64,000 nt of DNA from assembly GCA_007741555.1 (NCBI GenBank), contig CP036526.1, forward strand, positions 1,984,001 to 2,048,000, in the 5' to 3' direction. Positions 37,646 through 46,970 of the stretch are shown here, piece by piece. The stretch comes from Stieleria marina. GTDB taxonomy: Bacteria > Planctomycetota > Planctomycetia > Pirellulales > Pirellulaceae. Both the position numbers and the translations under genes were made by a program. Each line of letters opens with the position of its first letter. Position 1 is the stretch's first letter. The notes under the pieces are model-generated. The model ran no database searches, was not told the origin of the DNA, and saw only the letters and a program-made list of their open reading frames with translations.

Positions 37646-40096
37646 GTGTCCTTTGTTTCTGATTCATCGCTCAACGCTACCTCCAGCGAACTTGATCTGC
37701 TTCGTCGGCGGTATCTTCGTCGCTGGAAATTTGGGCTCGCCATTTTGCTTTTGTTGGCAATACCTGCGTCAGTTCACTCTGCCGCTGCCATTGCGACGCT
37801 ACGAAATATTCCGGATCAATGGCTGCCGTCAAGTTTGCCTCTGAAGCAAGATTTTGCGGAGTATATTCGTCGCTTTGGCCACTCGGATGTTCTGTTTATC
37901 TCGTGGCCGGGAGCCAGGCTGGATGACGACGAAGTTCAGAGCGTCGCCATGCTTCTGCGCGGGATGTCCACGGAAGTCGCCGAACCTTTGGATGACAGCG
38001 AACCCTTGACGCCGCTGGACCAATTTGACTCGGAATCGGTACCCGATGCGATCCGCACCTTTTGGAAAGACGCGAGGGCGATGTGTGATGATGCCACCCC
38101 GTTGGTCTGGGTTCGCAGTGGCACAGAGATACGCGATTCGATGATGCGACGACCGCTAAGCCTGAGTGATCGGTCGGCAACGCGCCGGTTGAAGGGAACG
38201 TTCGTCGGACCCGATGGACAAAAAACTTGCGTGTTGGCTTCGTTCGCTGAATCCTCCGGATCTCACCATCGGCAGTTGCTACCGCTGATGCAAAATGCGA
38301 TCGCCGAAATGCTGCGGCGCCCAGCGGAAGAGGTTGTTTTTGTAGGAGCCTGCGTGAATGGCGCGGCGGTCGACAACGAAGCGATTGCGTCGATCGAAAA
38401 ATACACCATTCCGTCGTCCGTTTTGGCAGCCGTATTGTGCTGGCTATGTTTGCGATCGATTCCGTTGACGTTCACGATTTTGAGCATCGCGACGGTTGGA
38501 CAAGGCATGGTGCTGGCGACGGTGTTCTATTTTGGGACGCCGATGAATGCGATCTTGATTGTCTTGCCGCCGCTCGTGTTCGTCTTGACGGTTTCGTCGG
38601 GTATCCATCTAAGCAACTACTACTTTGACTTCGCCCGTGATCGGCAAGTTTCACGAATCGTCGCGGCCCAGCAAGCCATGCGAATCGGCGTGCCACCTTG
38701 TTTGATAGCGACCTTCACGACGGTTGTCGGTTTGATGTCGTTGTATTTGGTTCGCCTGGAGCCCGTGCGAATGTTTGGCATGATCGGTTCGATCGGTGTG
38801 CTTTCGACACTGGCGTTGATGATCATGATGTTGCCCGGCGCGATGTTGTTGGCGCGAGTTTCGACTAAGCAGCCGTCCGCCGATACGCCTGTCATGACGC
38901 AATCGATCGCTTCAAAGGCGTCACCTTTCTGGCTACGCCCCTTTTGGATCCTGCTGATCTTCGCTGCGTTATCCAGTTCGGCGGTCGTTGGCTTTGGTCG
39001 GCTGACCACGTCCGTCAGCGTTCCCAAAATGTTCCATCCGGAGAGCGAACTGCGGCAGAGCTACGTTTGGTATGAGAGCAACGTTGGTGCAACAATGACC
39101 GCGGAGTTGCTTTTGTCGTTTGACGATCCGCTCCGCGAGGACCGAGCTAATCGAGATCCGAGCGTAAGAAAAGGCGACGCCGCGATCAAGCAACTGCGTC
39201 AAGTGATGCGTGTGCATGCTGCGGTTGTCGATCTGCCTGCGGTGGGAGGCGGTTTGTCTGCCGCTAGTTTTTTGCCCATTCCGTCGAAATCTCGCAGCGT
39301 TTCGGGAACGATTTCGCGTTCGGTAATCCGTGCCCAAGTCGCTGATGAGAACTCGGTGATCCACCAGCTAGCCTACGTCGACCGTGCGAAGGATGAGCAG
39401 ACTTGGCGAATATCGCTACGGTTGTTTCAAACTCACGAATACGATTTCGGTGACTCGATTGAATTGATCGAACAAACCGCTCGAGAAGCCCTCCTGGTTG
39501 CTGCAGATGAATCGCCAAAGCAGGAATCGGATGTCAAAATCAAGATGACCGGCCACGTTGTGATCATCGATGGTTCGCAGCAGCTGTTGCTAAAAGATTT
39601 GTTCACCAGCTTTTTGGCAGCCTTTGGTGTGATCGCGATTTTGATGTCGATCTACCTTCGCAGCATCCGAGGCGGACTCTTTGCGATGCTTCCCAATTTT
39701 ATGCCGACGCTGATTCTGTTCGGTGCCATGGGGTGGCTGCGATGGCCGCTGGACATTGGGTCCGTGATGACGGCATCTGTCGCACTAGGAATTGCCGTGG
39801 ACGATTCGATTCACCTGTTGGCCCAGTACCGGCGTGTACGGGCAACGGAGCAAAGCCGCATAGCAGCTGCGGTCCTGGCGCTACGTCACTGTGGATGGGC
39901 AATGCTTCAGACCACCATCGTTTGTAGCCTCTCGCTACTCGTCTATGGACTATCGCCGTTCCTACCGACGCAGCGATTTGCGTTCTTCATGATGGGGCTA
40001 TTGCTGTTAGCGTGGATCGGTGTTTCCACTCTGTTGCCAGCTATCATGTCGACCCGATTGGGGGACTATTTCACCGGCACAAATGCTAGCGGGTAG
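37646..40096 (+). CDS. RND-superfamily (MMPL-like) exporter
   Basis: This 816-aa membrane protein starts at a GTG (37646); no in-frame ATG lies between it and the first membrane segment at about 28-50. It has the two-fold layout of the family: one helix, a periplasmic loop, then five helices, repeated. The second helical bundle shows GIAVDDSIHLLAQYRR, the RND/MMPL proton-relay segment in the fourth helix of its half. Between the halves lies a large periplasmic loop. Relatives export lipids, hopanoids or small amphiphiles by proton motive force. It is divergent from the thioesterase, so a joint role in making and exporting a thioester-derived lipid is possible but inferred. Confidence 0.88.
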   Translation: MSFVSDSSLNATSSELDLLRRRYLRRWKFGLAILLLLAIPASVHSAAAIATLRNIPDQWLPSSLPLKQDFAEYIRRFGHSDVLFISWPGARLDDDEVQSVAMLLRGMSTEVAEPLDDSEPLTPLDQFDSESVPDAIRTFWKDARAMCDDATPLVWVRSGTEIRDSMMRRPLSLSDRSATRRLKGTFVGPDGQKTCVLASFAESSGSHHRQLLPLMQNAIAEMLRRPAEEVVFVGACVNGAAVDNEAIASIEKYTIPSSVLAAVLCWLCLRSIPLTFTILSIATVGQGMVLATVFYFGTPMNAILIVLPPLVFVLTVSSGIHLSNYYFDFARDRQVSRIVAAQQAMRIGVPPCLIATFTTVVGLMSLYLVRLEPVRMFGMIGSIGVLSTLALMIMMLPGAMLLARVSTKQPSADTPVMTQSIASKASPFWLRPFWILLIFAALSSSAVVGFGRLTTSVSVPKMFHPESELRQSYVWYESNVGATMTAELLLSFDDPLREDRANRDPSVRKGDAAIKQLRQVMRVHAAVVDLPAVGGGLSAASFLPIPSKSRSVSGTISRSVIRAQVADENSVIHQLAYVDRAKDEQTWRISLRLFQTHEYDFGDSIELIEQTAREALLVAADESPKQESDVKIKMTGHVVIIDGSQQLLLKDLFTSFLAAFGVIAILMSIYLRSIRGGLFAMLPNFMPTLILFGAMGWLRWPLDIGSVMTASVALGIAVDDSIHLLAQYRRVRATEQSRIAAAVLALRHCGWAMLQTTIVCSLSLLVYGLSPFLPTQRFAFFMMGLLLLAWIGVSTLLPAIMSTRLGDYFTGTNASG

Positions 40097-40106
40097 CCAC
40101 GCTAGC
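40085..40106. repeat. Hairpin at the end of the RND exporter gene
   Basis: Perfect 7-bp arms (GCTAGCG / CGCTAGC) enclose an 8-nt loop. The hairpin starts inside the last codons and ends 10 bp after the stop. There is no T-tract, so it may be a weak terminator or mRNA-stabilising hairpin. Confidence 0.4.
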
Positions 40107-40907
40107 GAGACATGCGGTTCCAGAACCGACCCTTGATGGCGAGAACCACCTATTTCGTGCCAGAATCCTGAGACCCGTCTTTACGCTGGTACGATTCGCT
40201 CGTCAACTGATTGCTTGGCTGATCAAAGTTAGATCCGCCTGAGTTGTCAGAATGACTGTTGGCTGGACTGTAGACGGGGAAGCTAAGTCCGTGGACGGTC
40301 TGAATGAACAGTTGGGGTTTTGAAAACATGATTCGCTCTCGAGTAATTCACTTCGGGGTGAGATTGAGGTGACGTATGCAATCGGCGTTCCAATAGTCCA
40401 ACGGTATTCGGCACGTCAAGGCAGTTCCGTCCAATCAACCTCGTAAGAATGCTTCGGATTCGACCGGAAACAGTTTCGCTAGCCTGCGTGAGACGGCTCG
40501 GAATGCTTGCACAGACGGTTGAAGCCGGCTTTCGTTCGGGAAAACCGGCTGCTTCAGTTTTTGGATCGTTTATCGAACATTCTCAGCGGCCAGGCGAATT
40601 TGCATCGCAAGCGAACTGGGATCGACTTGCTCAGGTTTTGAGCAAGTCGATCAATTATTTGGCAAATGTTACAAACCGAAGGAAGACGAATGGTCGGCGT
40701 TGGCGGCATTTTTCGCATCAACGCCAGCTGATATCGCGTGGAACGACAATTGCGTCGTCAGGATGCGAGCGCGCGTGTTAGCAACGAATCGAAACGTCCG
40801 CGTCTGACGGCTAGCTCACCGGGCACGGTCACATTTTGCAAGTCGCTCCACTCAACAGCCACATTCTACCTATTTAGCCAACTGCAACACCGAGAGTTCA
40901 AAAGAAG
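40107..40907. other. 801-bp intergenic stretch before pyruvate kinase
   Basis: The stretch holds one weak small-protein candidate on the reverse strand (40150-40329) and an unsupported 110-codon frame on the forward strand (40449-40781). No RNA gene was recognised. It presumably carries the pyk promoter. Confidence 0.4.
40150..40329 (-). CDS. Candidate 59-aa polar small protein
   Basis: A reverse-strand ATG at 40329 opens a 59-codon frame beginning MFSKPQLFIQTVHGLSFPVY. The rest is rich in Ser, Asn, Asp, Gly and Gln. No signal peptide, membrane segment or known family is visible, and the upstream GAGAG is only a weak ribosome-binding site. It is listed because the sequence is free of other genes here; it may be spurious. 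Confidence 0.25.
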   Translation of the reverse strand: MFSKPQLFIQTVHGLSFPVYSPANSHSDNSGGSNFDQPSNQLTSESYQRKDGSQDSGTK

Positions 40908-42383
40908 TTGACTCAAGAAAAAAGCAACGCCGGAGCTCACCGGCACACCAAAATCATTGCGACGATTGGCCCCGCTACGGAGTCCGCTTTGCAGCTTCGT
41001 GAACTGATCCTGTCGGGCGTCGATGTCGTGCGGCTCAATATGGCGCATGGCACGGGGCAATGGGCTCGGGAAGTCGTCGCGCGGATACGCCAAGTGTCAG
41101 CCGAAGTGTCGCGACATGTTGCGGTGATGATGGACATCAAGGGTCCTGAAATTCGCACCGGTGTGGTCGACACGCCGATCGAACTCAAAACTGGTGACCG
41201 CGTATTTTTGATGACGGATCCGTCGGCGACTGCCCTGCCGTCTCCGACTGCCGAGGGGAAACTGGTCTATTCGGTGACGGTCAATTACCCTGCGCTGGGA
41301 CGCGATATTGAAATTGATGCCATCGTATTGGTCGACAGCGGCCTGTTGCGAATGAAGGTCTTATCGATCGACGAAAATGGAGTTCTTTGCGAAGTCTTGA
41401 CCGACGGGATGATGGGGTCGCGGCGACATATCAATTTGCCAGGAGTCGAAGTCAGTCTTCCCGCTCTTACCGAAAAGGATGTGGCAGACCTGAAGGATGG
41501 TGTCGCGGCGGGGATCGATTTTGTGGCGTTGTCATTCGTGCGTCACGGTTCCGACGTGCTGCAGCTTCAAGAGCTGCTGACAGAGCTGGGGTCCACGGCA
41601 AAAATTATTGCCAAGATCGAAGAGCATACTGGCGTCGCGAATATGCAAGAGATCGTTCGCGAGAGTGACGCGATCATGGTTGCACGTGGCGACTTGGGAA
41701 TCGAAATCGATTATCACCGATTGCCGTTGATTCAATCTGAATTGGTGGTTGCCTGCCAACGCGAAGGCAAGCCAGTCATCATTGCGACGCATCTGTTGGA
41801 ATCGATGATCGTTTCGCCGATGCCTACGCGAGCAGAGATTTCAGACGTATGCAATGCGGTTCGCGAACAAGCCGATGCGGTCATGCTATCGGGCGAAACA
41901 ACGACGGGAGCCTATCCAATCGAGTCCGTCGAGGTGCTGAAGAACATCATCTGCAGCATCGAACCCAGTGTCAGTGCGGCGCTGAACGATCAGATTGTGC
42001 TGCGCGAACCCAAAGCCAAGATGCTTCGCTCTGCGGCAGTACTAGCACAGGATTTGAAACAATCGGGAATCATCGTCTTCACTCGCAGCGGTTTTTTGGC
42101 GTACGTCTTAGCAGCGCTTCGGCCGCGCGGTGTTCCTATCTTTGCGTTTACCGATCAAGAAGACATCTTTCGGCATTGCTTGTTGCCGTGGGGAGTTGAG
42201 CCCTTTTTGTTGGACTTTTCGGAGGATCCCGAGTTGACGATCGGCAAAGCCTTGGCCTGTCTTAAAGAAGGCGGCTGGGTTCACGATGAAGACTGGTTGG
42301 TAGTGATTACCAACGCGCTGGCAAATGACAAGATCATCGACTCGCTGCAACTGCGACAGGTTCAGCCCAAAGAAGTTGGCTAG
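40908..42383 (+). CDS. pyk: Pyruvate kinase
   Basis: This 491-aa enzyme makes ATP and pyruvate from phosphoenolpyruvate and ADP. It starts at a TTG (40908), since the conserved N-terminus TKIIATIGPATES begins about 14 residues in. Motifs: VRLNMAHGT, MMDIKGPEIRTG, the active-site segment IIAKIEEHTGV, MVARGDLGIEI and AVMLSGETTTGAYP. The usual IIATQMLESM is IIATHLLESM, and RLNFSHG is RLNMAHG, so the sequence is somewhat divergent, but the active-site Lys and metal ligands are kept. The 3' end overlaps the convergent histidine kinase gene by 4 bp. A PpsR-like regulator of PEP metabolism lies 4.6 kb away. Confidence 0.92.
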   Translation: MTQEKSNAGAHRHTKIIATIGPATESALQLRELILSGVDVVRLNMAHGTGQWAREVVARIRQVSAEVSRHVAVMMDIKGPEIRTGVVDTPIELKTGDRVFLMTDPSATALPSPTAEGKLVYSVTVNYPALGRDIEIDAIVLVDSGLLRMKVLSIDENGVLCEVLTDGMMGSRRHINLPGVEVSLPALTEKDVADLKDGVAAGIDFVALSFVRHGSDVLQLQELLTELGSTAKIIAKIEEHTGVANMQEIVRESDAIMVARGDLGIEIDYHRLPLIQSELVVACQREGKPVIIATHLLESMIVSPMPTRAEISDVCNAVREQADAVMLSGETTTGAYPIESVEVLKNIICSIEPSVSAALNDQIVLREPKAKMLRSAAVLAQDLKQSGIIVFTRSGFLAYVLAALRPRGVPIFAFTDQEDIFRHCLLPWGVEPFLLDFSEDPELTIGKALACLKEGGWVHDEDWLVVITNALANDKIIDSLQLRQVQPKEVG

Positions 42384-44476
42384 GTCATGTCTTGCGGCAA
42401 AACGGGGGCACGCGGGATCGAAAAGTAAAACGTGCTGCCCTGGCCCGGCTGCGATTCAACACCGATCGATCCTCCATGCCGCGTGGCAATGCGGCGGCAC
42501 AATGCCAAACCGATGCCTGATCCGGTGTAAGTGCTTTGCGTGTGCAGGCGACGAAAAATCTCGAAAATGCGTTCTTGGTGTTTGGGATCGATTCCGATGC
42601 CGTTGTCTTTGACGCGAATCGTCCATTGTTGTTCGGGTCTCTCGCCCGAGTCATCCTGTGACGATTCGGCTGAGATCTCAACGCGGGGTGATCCTTGGTC
42701 GTGATACTTGATTCCGTTGGCGATCAAGTTTTGGAATAGCTGAGTAAGCAGTGCTTTGTCGCCGTCGACGGTGGGCAGTTTGTCAAAGGTCACGATCGCA
42801 TCGGCCGTTTCGAGATCGGCTTTGAGAAGTTGTAGGGCATCTTCAAGTGATTCGTTGAGGTCAACCTTTTCGTGAGGAGCTGATCGGGACTCGACCCGCG
42901 AAAACGTCAGTAGATCGTCGATCAATCGCTGCATCCGTTTTGAATTGCGGACAATGCGATTGAGGTAGTCGTCGGCGTTGTCATCAAGTTTGCCGCCGTA
43001 ATCGTCAAGCAAGAACTGAGCAAATCCGGTGATGGCTCGCAGCGGTGCTTGTAAGTCATGCGATGCGACGGAAGCAAATTGTTGAAGCTCGAAGTTGCTT
43101 TCGCGGAGGGCTTCGTTTGTCGTCGACAATGCTTCGTTTAATCGGGCCATCTCCCGTTCACTGTTGACCTGATCTGTAATGTCAACATGAACGCCTATCA
43201 TCCGCTTCGGCTTGCCGTCGGCGTCAAAATCCGCGTTGCCTTGCGCTAGAAACCATCGGTAGCTGCCGTCCGCACATCGCATGCGAAATGTTGACCGGTA
43301 GTCGGTGACCTTGCGTTGAAAATACTCGTCGACTCGCCGCAAAGCTCCTTCGATGTCTTCGGGGTGCAAGCTGGAACGCCAAAATTCAAAGTCGTGACAA
43401 TCGACGTCTTCGGGAAATCCCAACTGCGATTTGTAGGTGGGTGAATAATAGACTTCGTCGGTTTTGGCATTCCAATCCCAGAGCCCAACGTTGGCACGCG
43501 TCACTGCTAAATCGAAACGTTCTTTGGCATTCGCCAGTTCGTTCTTACTTGCGTTGACTTGGTGTTCCAAATCGCGATGAACCTGCATCTCCTTTTGTTT
43601 TTGCTGTCGACGGTCCGTGGTATCGGTGAATGTGACGACAGAGCCAACCCACTGCCCGTCGCGACGAACCGGAATCGAGCGGTATTCCACGGGAATCGAA
43701 GTCCCGTCTTGTTTCCAGAAGATTTCATCATCGACAAAAGAACCTTCGCCTTTTTCGGACGCTTGACGAATCCGGCAATTCTCAATCGTCCATTTTGTAC
43801 CGTCTTTTTGAGTTTGGTGGATCAGATCGTGGATGGGTTTGCCCACAAGCAACGTCGAACTCTGGTAGCCAAGCAGATTGGTCGCGGCTTTATTGGCAAA
43901 TGTACAGAGGCCTGCCTGGTCGACCCCGTAGATTCCTTCGGTCGTGAATTGCAACAAAGACTGGGTTTGACTGTCGGGCCCCAGTAGTGCCGTTAGCACA
44001 TCGTCGTGAATGGTTGTCGCATGAAAGACCATGCTGCATTTGCCGCTGGAGTCGTCTTCGTTGCCGATCAGGGTGACCTGCATTGGGAGCAATTGACCTT
44101 GGCGGTCGATGATGGTTGTCGACATCGTCGTCGAATAGTGCGTCGAATCTTGTGGTGGACCGAGGGCGATTTTTTCGGCAAAAGGCATGCGTCCCGAAAC
44201 GCGATTGATTTGGCGTAACAGCACGTCGCGGTCTTGTTCGTGGATGATGAGGTCGACGATCGGTTCGCCTATCACTTGCTCTCGTTTCCAACCAAACAGA
44301 TCCTCGGCCTGGGCATTGAATTCGGCGATAAGTTGCCCGTCACGTAAGTTCACGATCGCGTCGGACGAAATCGTGACATGTGTGGCAAGGATTGCTTCGG
44401 TGCGGTCACAGTGTTCGCGTAACCTGCGAAGTTGAAGCTTGAGTGATTCGATCGATTGAGAATTTGAATCGGACAT
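42380..44476 (-). CDS. Cytosolic three-PAS sensor histidine kinase
   Basis: This 698-aa protein has no membrane segment. It contains three PAS domains (about 25-135, 165-290 and 320-445, the second and third with PAC-type ends), then the dimerisation/phosphoacceptor domain with SVASHDLQAPLRAI (His near residue 472), and a HATPase domain with RVKDNGIGIDPKHQERIF, TGSGIGLALC and GQGSTFYFSIP. The H-box SHDLQAPLR is of the type seen in phytochrome-like kinases. No receiver domain is attached. The divergent neighbour encodes a protein with a receiver domain, so phosphotransfer between them is plausible. The PAS ligands (heme, flavin or none) cannot be told from sequence. Confidence 0.92.
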   Translation of the reverse strand: MSDSNSQSIESLKLQLRRLREHCDRTEAILATHVTISSDAIVNLRDGQLIAEFNAQAEDLFGWKREQVIGEPIVDLIIHEQDRDVLLRQINRVSGRMPFAEKIALGPPQDSTHYSTTMSTTIIDRQGQLLPMQVTLIGNEDDSSGKCSMVFHATTIHDDVLTALLGPDSQTQSLLQFTTEGIYGVDQAGLCTFANKAATNLLGYQSSTLLVGKPIHDLIHQTQKDGTKWTIENCRIRQASEKGEGSFVDDEIFWKQDGTSIPVEYRSIPVRRDGQWVGSVVTFTDTTDRRQQKQKEMQVHRDLEHQVNASKNELANAKERFDLAVTRANVGLWDWNAKTDEVYYSPTYKSQLGFPEDVDCHDFEFWRSSLHPEDIEGALRRVDEYFQRKVTDYRSTFRMRCADGSYRWFLAQGNADFDADGKPKRMIGVHVDITDQVNSEREMARLNEALSTTNEALRESNFELQQFASVASHDLQAPLRAITGFAQFLLDDYGGKLDDNADDYLNRIVRNSKRMQRLIDDLLTFSRVESRSAPHEKVDLNESLEDALQLLKADLETADAIVTFDKLPTVDGDKALLTQLFQNLIANGIKYHDQGSPRVEISAESSQDDSGERPEQQWTIRVKDNGIGIDPKHQERIFEIFRRLHTQSTYTGSGIGLALCRRIATRHGGSIGVESQPGQGSTFYFSIPRAPVLPQDMT

Positions 44477-44996
44477 CAGAAAGGCCCAGTAAAACCTGTG
44501 AGCAAATCACCGTTGTTCGGTGAGGAAAATACGAGGCGCTGTTGCCCAGCGGATGCTTGTCGTGTGAAGGAACACTTCGTTATCGATCGGCAATCAGTCC
44601 GTGTCCGCTTTTCTCTTGTTTAAGAATATCGCAATCACGTCCCGCAATCTTGCGTCTGGTTTGTGGACACTTGCGGCGTCTGAGTTGCGGAAAAGGAACT
44701 CGTGATTTTTGTGCCGTGGTACGCAGCCCATAGGATATGTCGGTGACGCGGTTTATAGGAACTCGTGGCAGTGAACGTTTGGTACGTAGTGTAAGGAAAG
44801 ACTTGCAGCGGGGTGGTAAACCACAATAATGGGGGCCGCTCTCCCTGGAAGCGGTTGTTCCAGGAAGTCACTCCCCTGTGGAAAGCAGTGCGTAACGTAT
44901 GGATGTTTGTCCCTCTGCGATGCGGGGCGTTTGGTATCCCAACTGATTGAATGATCATTTGGTGGATCGAATTGCTATTCGGAAGTAGACAATTTT
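44477..44996. other. 520-bp divergent intergenic region with a short dyad
   Basis: This gap must hold promoters for the histidine kinase and the kinase-receiver gene. An inverted repeat CCTGGAA-N7-TTCCAGG at 44844-44864 lies about 130 bp upstream of the latter and could be an operator or a hairpin. No small gene with support was found. Confidence 0.4.
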
Positions 44997-46964
44997 ATGC
45001 ACAAGTCGATTGAAGCCAAAGAAGATTCACTTCTTGAGCTCGCTTCGTTGCTGCTTTGTTACGGCTTGGCTGTCGCGGTCATCGCAACCATGCGAATCGA
45101 GGTTGCGATTCTTTTGATGGGGACGTTGTCCTTGATGGCGTACTCAGGCAAACGACGATTCTGGGTGTGCTGGTCGCTAGCGCTTTTGGCGACGATTGTT
45201 GCGACCGGTTTCGTTTTCACCGGAGCTATCAGCGATGCGTGGGGCATGGCCGGCGAGACAGGGCCCACCTGGACTCAGGTTTTTTCGGGGCCGTCGGTGG
45301 CTTGGGTCGCAGCCTGTTTGGTGCTGATGATGCAGGCGATCATGCGATTGCAAAAAGAAGCCCACGAGGCTGGTCAAATTCGTTTCCCTGTCGCGGATGT
45401 CTCGCCGCTGTCGGTCGCAGCGCAAGATGTGGGACAACAGAGCGAATCTGCAAATGATTCGCAGATGACGTTTGAATTGGCCGACGATATCGAGATGCTC
45501 GACGCGACGGACATGCACTCGAGTATTGGTTTGCACGCGGGCAACGTGGACAAGATTCAACACTCTCGATTCAGTTTGGAAGCGACCGAGGTCGAAGAGC
45601 TGGTTCAGACGATCGGCGTTGCAGGGGACTTCGATCAAGATCAGTTGCAGTTGATCGACGATTCCTTGAAGCGAGCCGTTTTCAAACGCGAAAGCGATGT
45701 GGCCGATCTTTTGCCACCAGGCAGTCAGGTGGGACAATACACGATCGAAAAATTGTTGAATCAGGGTGGTGGCGGCCGCGTCTATGTTGCCAGTCACAAC
45801 GAGAGCGATCAGTTAGTCGCATTGAAGATCTTGAAATCGCGAAAGCTCGACTCGCGTTTTCGTCGCGAAATGTCACTGGTTCAGAAGTTGGCTCACCCCA
45901 ATATCGTGGTCGCCTATGAAGTCGACGAGCACTGTGGCGTGCCCTACATCGTGATGGAACTGCTCTCGGGGACCGACTTGCATGCGCACGTCCGCGATGA
46001 AGGGCCTGTTCCCTATGTGACTTCGTTGAATTGGATGTTGCAAGCCGCGCGTGCCCTTTCGCATGCCGACGAACGTGGGCTGACACACCGTGACGTCAAA
46101 CCGGGCAATCTAATCCAGCATCGCGACAATGTCTTGAAGCTGACGGACCTTGGTCTGGCGGTCTTCAAAACAGCTGATCGAGATTCGCTGTCCAATTGCA
46201 TCACTCGCGATGCAGCCGTTGTAGGGACGCTGGAATTTATGGCGCCTGAACAAGCCAAGTCACTTGCTTCGGCGGACGTTCGTTCCGACATCTTCGGGCT
46301 CGGTGCGACTTGGTACTACCTACTCGCTGGCCACTCGCATTTGTCCGGTAGCAACCTGAAGGAACAGTTGACGGCACTCTTAGTTGATCGGAATTTTATT
46401 CCGATCAAAGACGGCCTGATTCCACCGCGTGCGATGAAAATTTTGGAACGGATGACAGCCTACGATCCAGCTGATCGCTTTCAGGCTTGGGACGATGTCA
46501 TCGCAGCGATTTTGTCGCTGTCGGATGATTCCGATTCGCATAATTCGCCCAGCGTTCAGGTGCTTTTGATCGAAGACAACGCCGACGACGTGGTGCTGAC
46601 GACCCGGATGCTTGGCGAGATGAATCATTCCGTGGTGGTTCACGAAGCGAGCACGTTGGCAGAGGCGACCGAATTGCTGACAGGACCGATTGCATTTGAT
46701 CTGATTTTGCTGGACCTGCAATTGCCGGACAGCATGGGAATCGAAACCGTGCACGCAGTCAGACAAGTCGATTCAACTAGCCCGTTGGTGGTGCTGTCAG
46801 GCTTTGGTGATACTTCGACCGGTCTGGCCTGTGAGGCCGCGGGCGCGAACGCCTACACCAGAAAGAACGCGTTGGACGTGCATGAACTGGAACGGATTAT
46901 CTTTGTCACTCGCAGCCGTTTCGAGGCCAATGTCGCGGTGGGTGTCAGCAAGCGTGTTGTGTGA
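44997..46964 (+). CDS. Membrane Ser/Thr kinase fused to a C-terminal receiver domain
   Basis: This 655-aa protein has about four membrane segments in residues 10-120, a polar linker of about 100 residues, and a kinase domain (about 243-510) with an altered Gly loop NQGGGGRVYV, LVALKIL, the catalytic loop HRDVKPGN (D366), TDLG and APEQ. A CheY-like receiver (about 520-640) follows: the acidic pair in LLIEDNADD, phosphoacceptor LLDLQLPD (D573), the Ser/Thr position VLSG and the Lys in TRKNA. All receiver residues needed for phosphorylation are present. It is divergent from the PAS histidine kinase, which lacks a receiver. The fusion suggests that Asp phosphorylation controls Ser/Thr kinase output. 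Confidence 0.93.
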   Translation: MHKSIEAKEDSLLELASLLLCYGLAVAVIATMRIEVAILLMGTLSLMAYSGKRRFWVCWSLALLATIVATGFVFTGAISDAWGMAGETGPTWTQVFSGPSVAWVAACLVLMMQAIMRLQKEAHEAGQIRFPVADVSPLSVAAQDVGQQSESANDSQMTFELADDIEMLDATDMHSSIGLHAGNVDKIQHSRFSLEATEVEELVQTIGVAGDFDQDQLQLIDDSLKRAVFKRESDVADLLPPGSQVGQYTIEKLLNQGGGGRVYVASHNESDQLVALKILKSRKLDSRFRREMSLVQKLAHPNIVVAYEVDEHCGVPYIVMELLSGTDLHAHVRDEGPVPYVTSLNWMLQAARALSHADERGLTHRDVKPGNLIQHRDNVLKLTDLGLAVFKTADRDSLSNCITRDAAVVGTLEFMAPEQAKSLASADVRSDIFGLGATWYYLLAGHSHLSGSNLKEQLTALLVDRNFIPIKDGLIPPRAMKILERMTAYDPADRFQAWDDVIAAILSLSDDSDSHNSPSVQVLLIEDNADDVVLTTRMLGEMNHSVVVHEASTLAEATELLTGPIAFDLILLDLQLPDSMGIETVHAVRQVDSTSPLVVLSGFGDTSTGLACEAAGANAYTRKNALDVHELERIIFVTRSRFEANVAVGVSKRVV

Positions 46965-46970
46965 GCACGC

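Noticed and set aside
40449-40781. 110-codon forward reading frame before pyk
   Set aside because: Composition is not protein-like, no ribosome-binding site, no recognisable domain.
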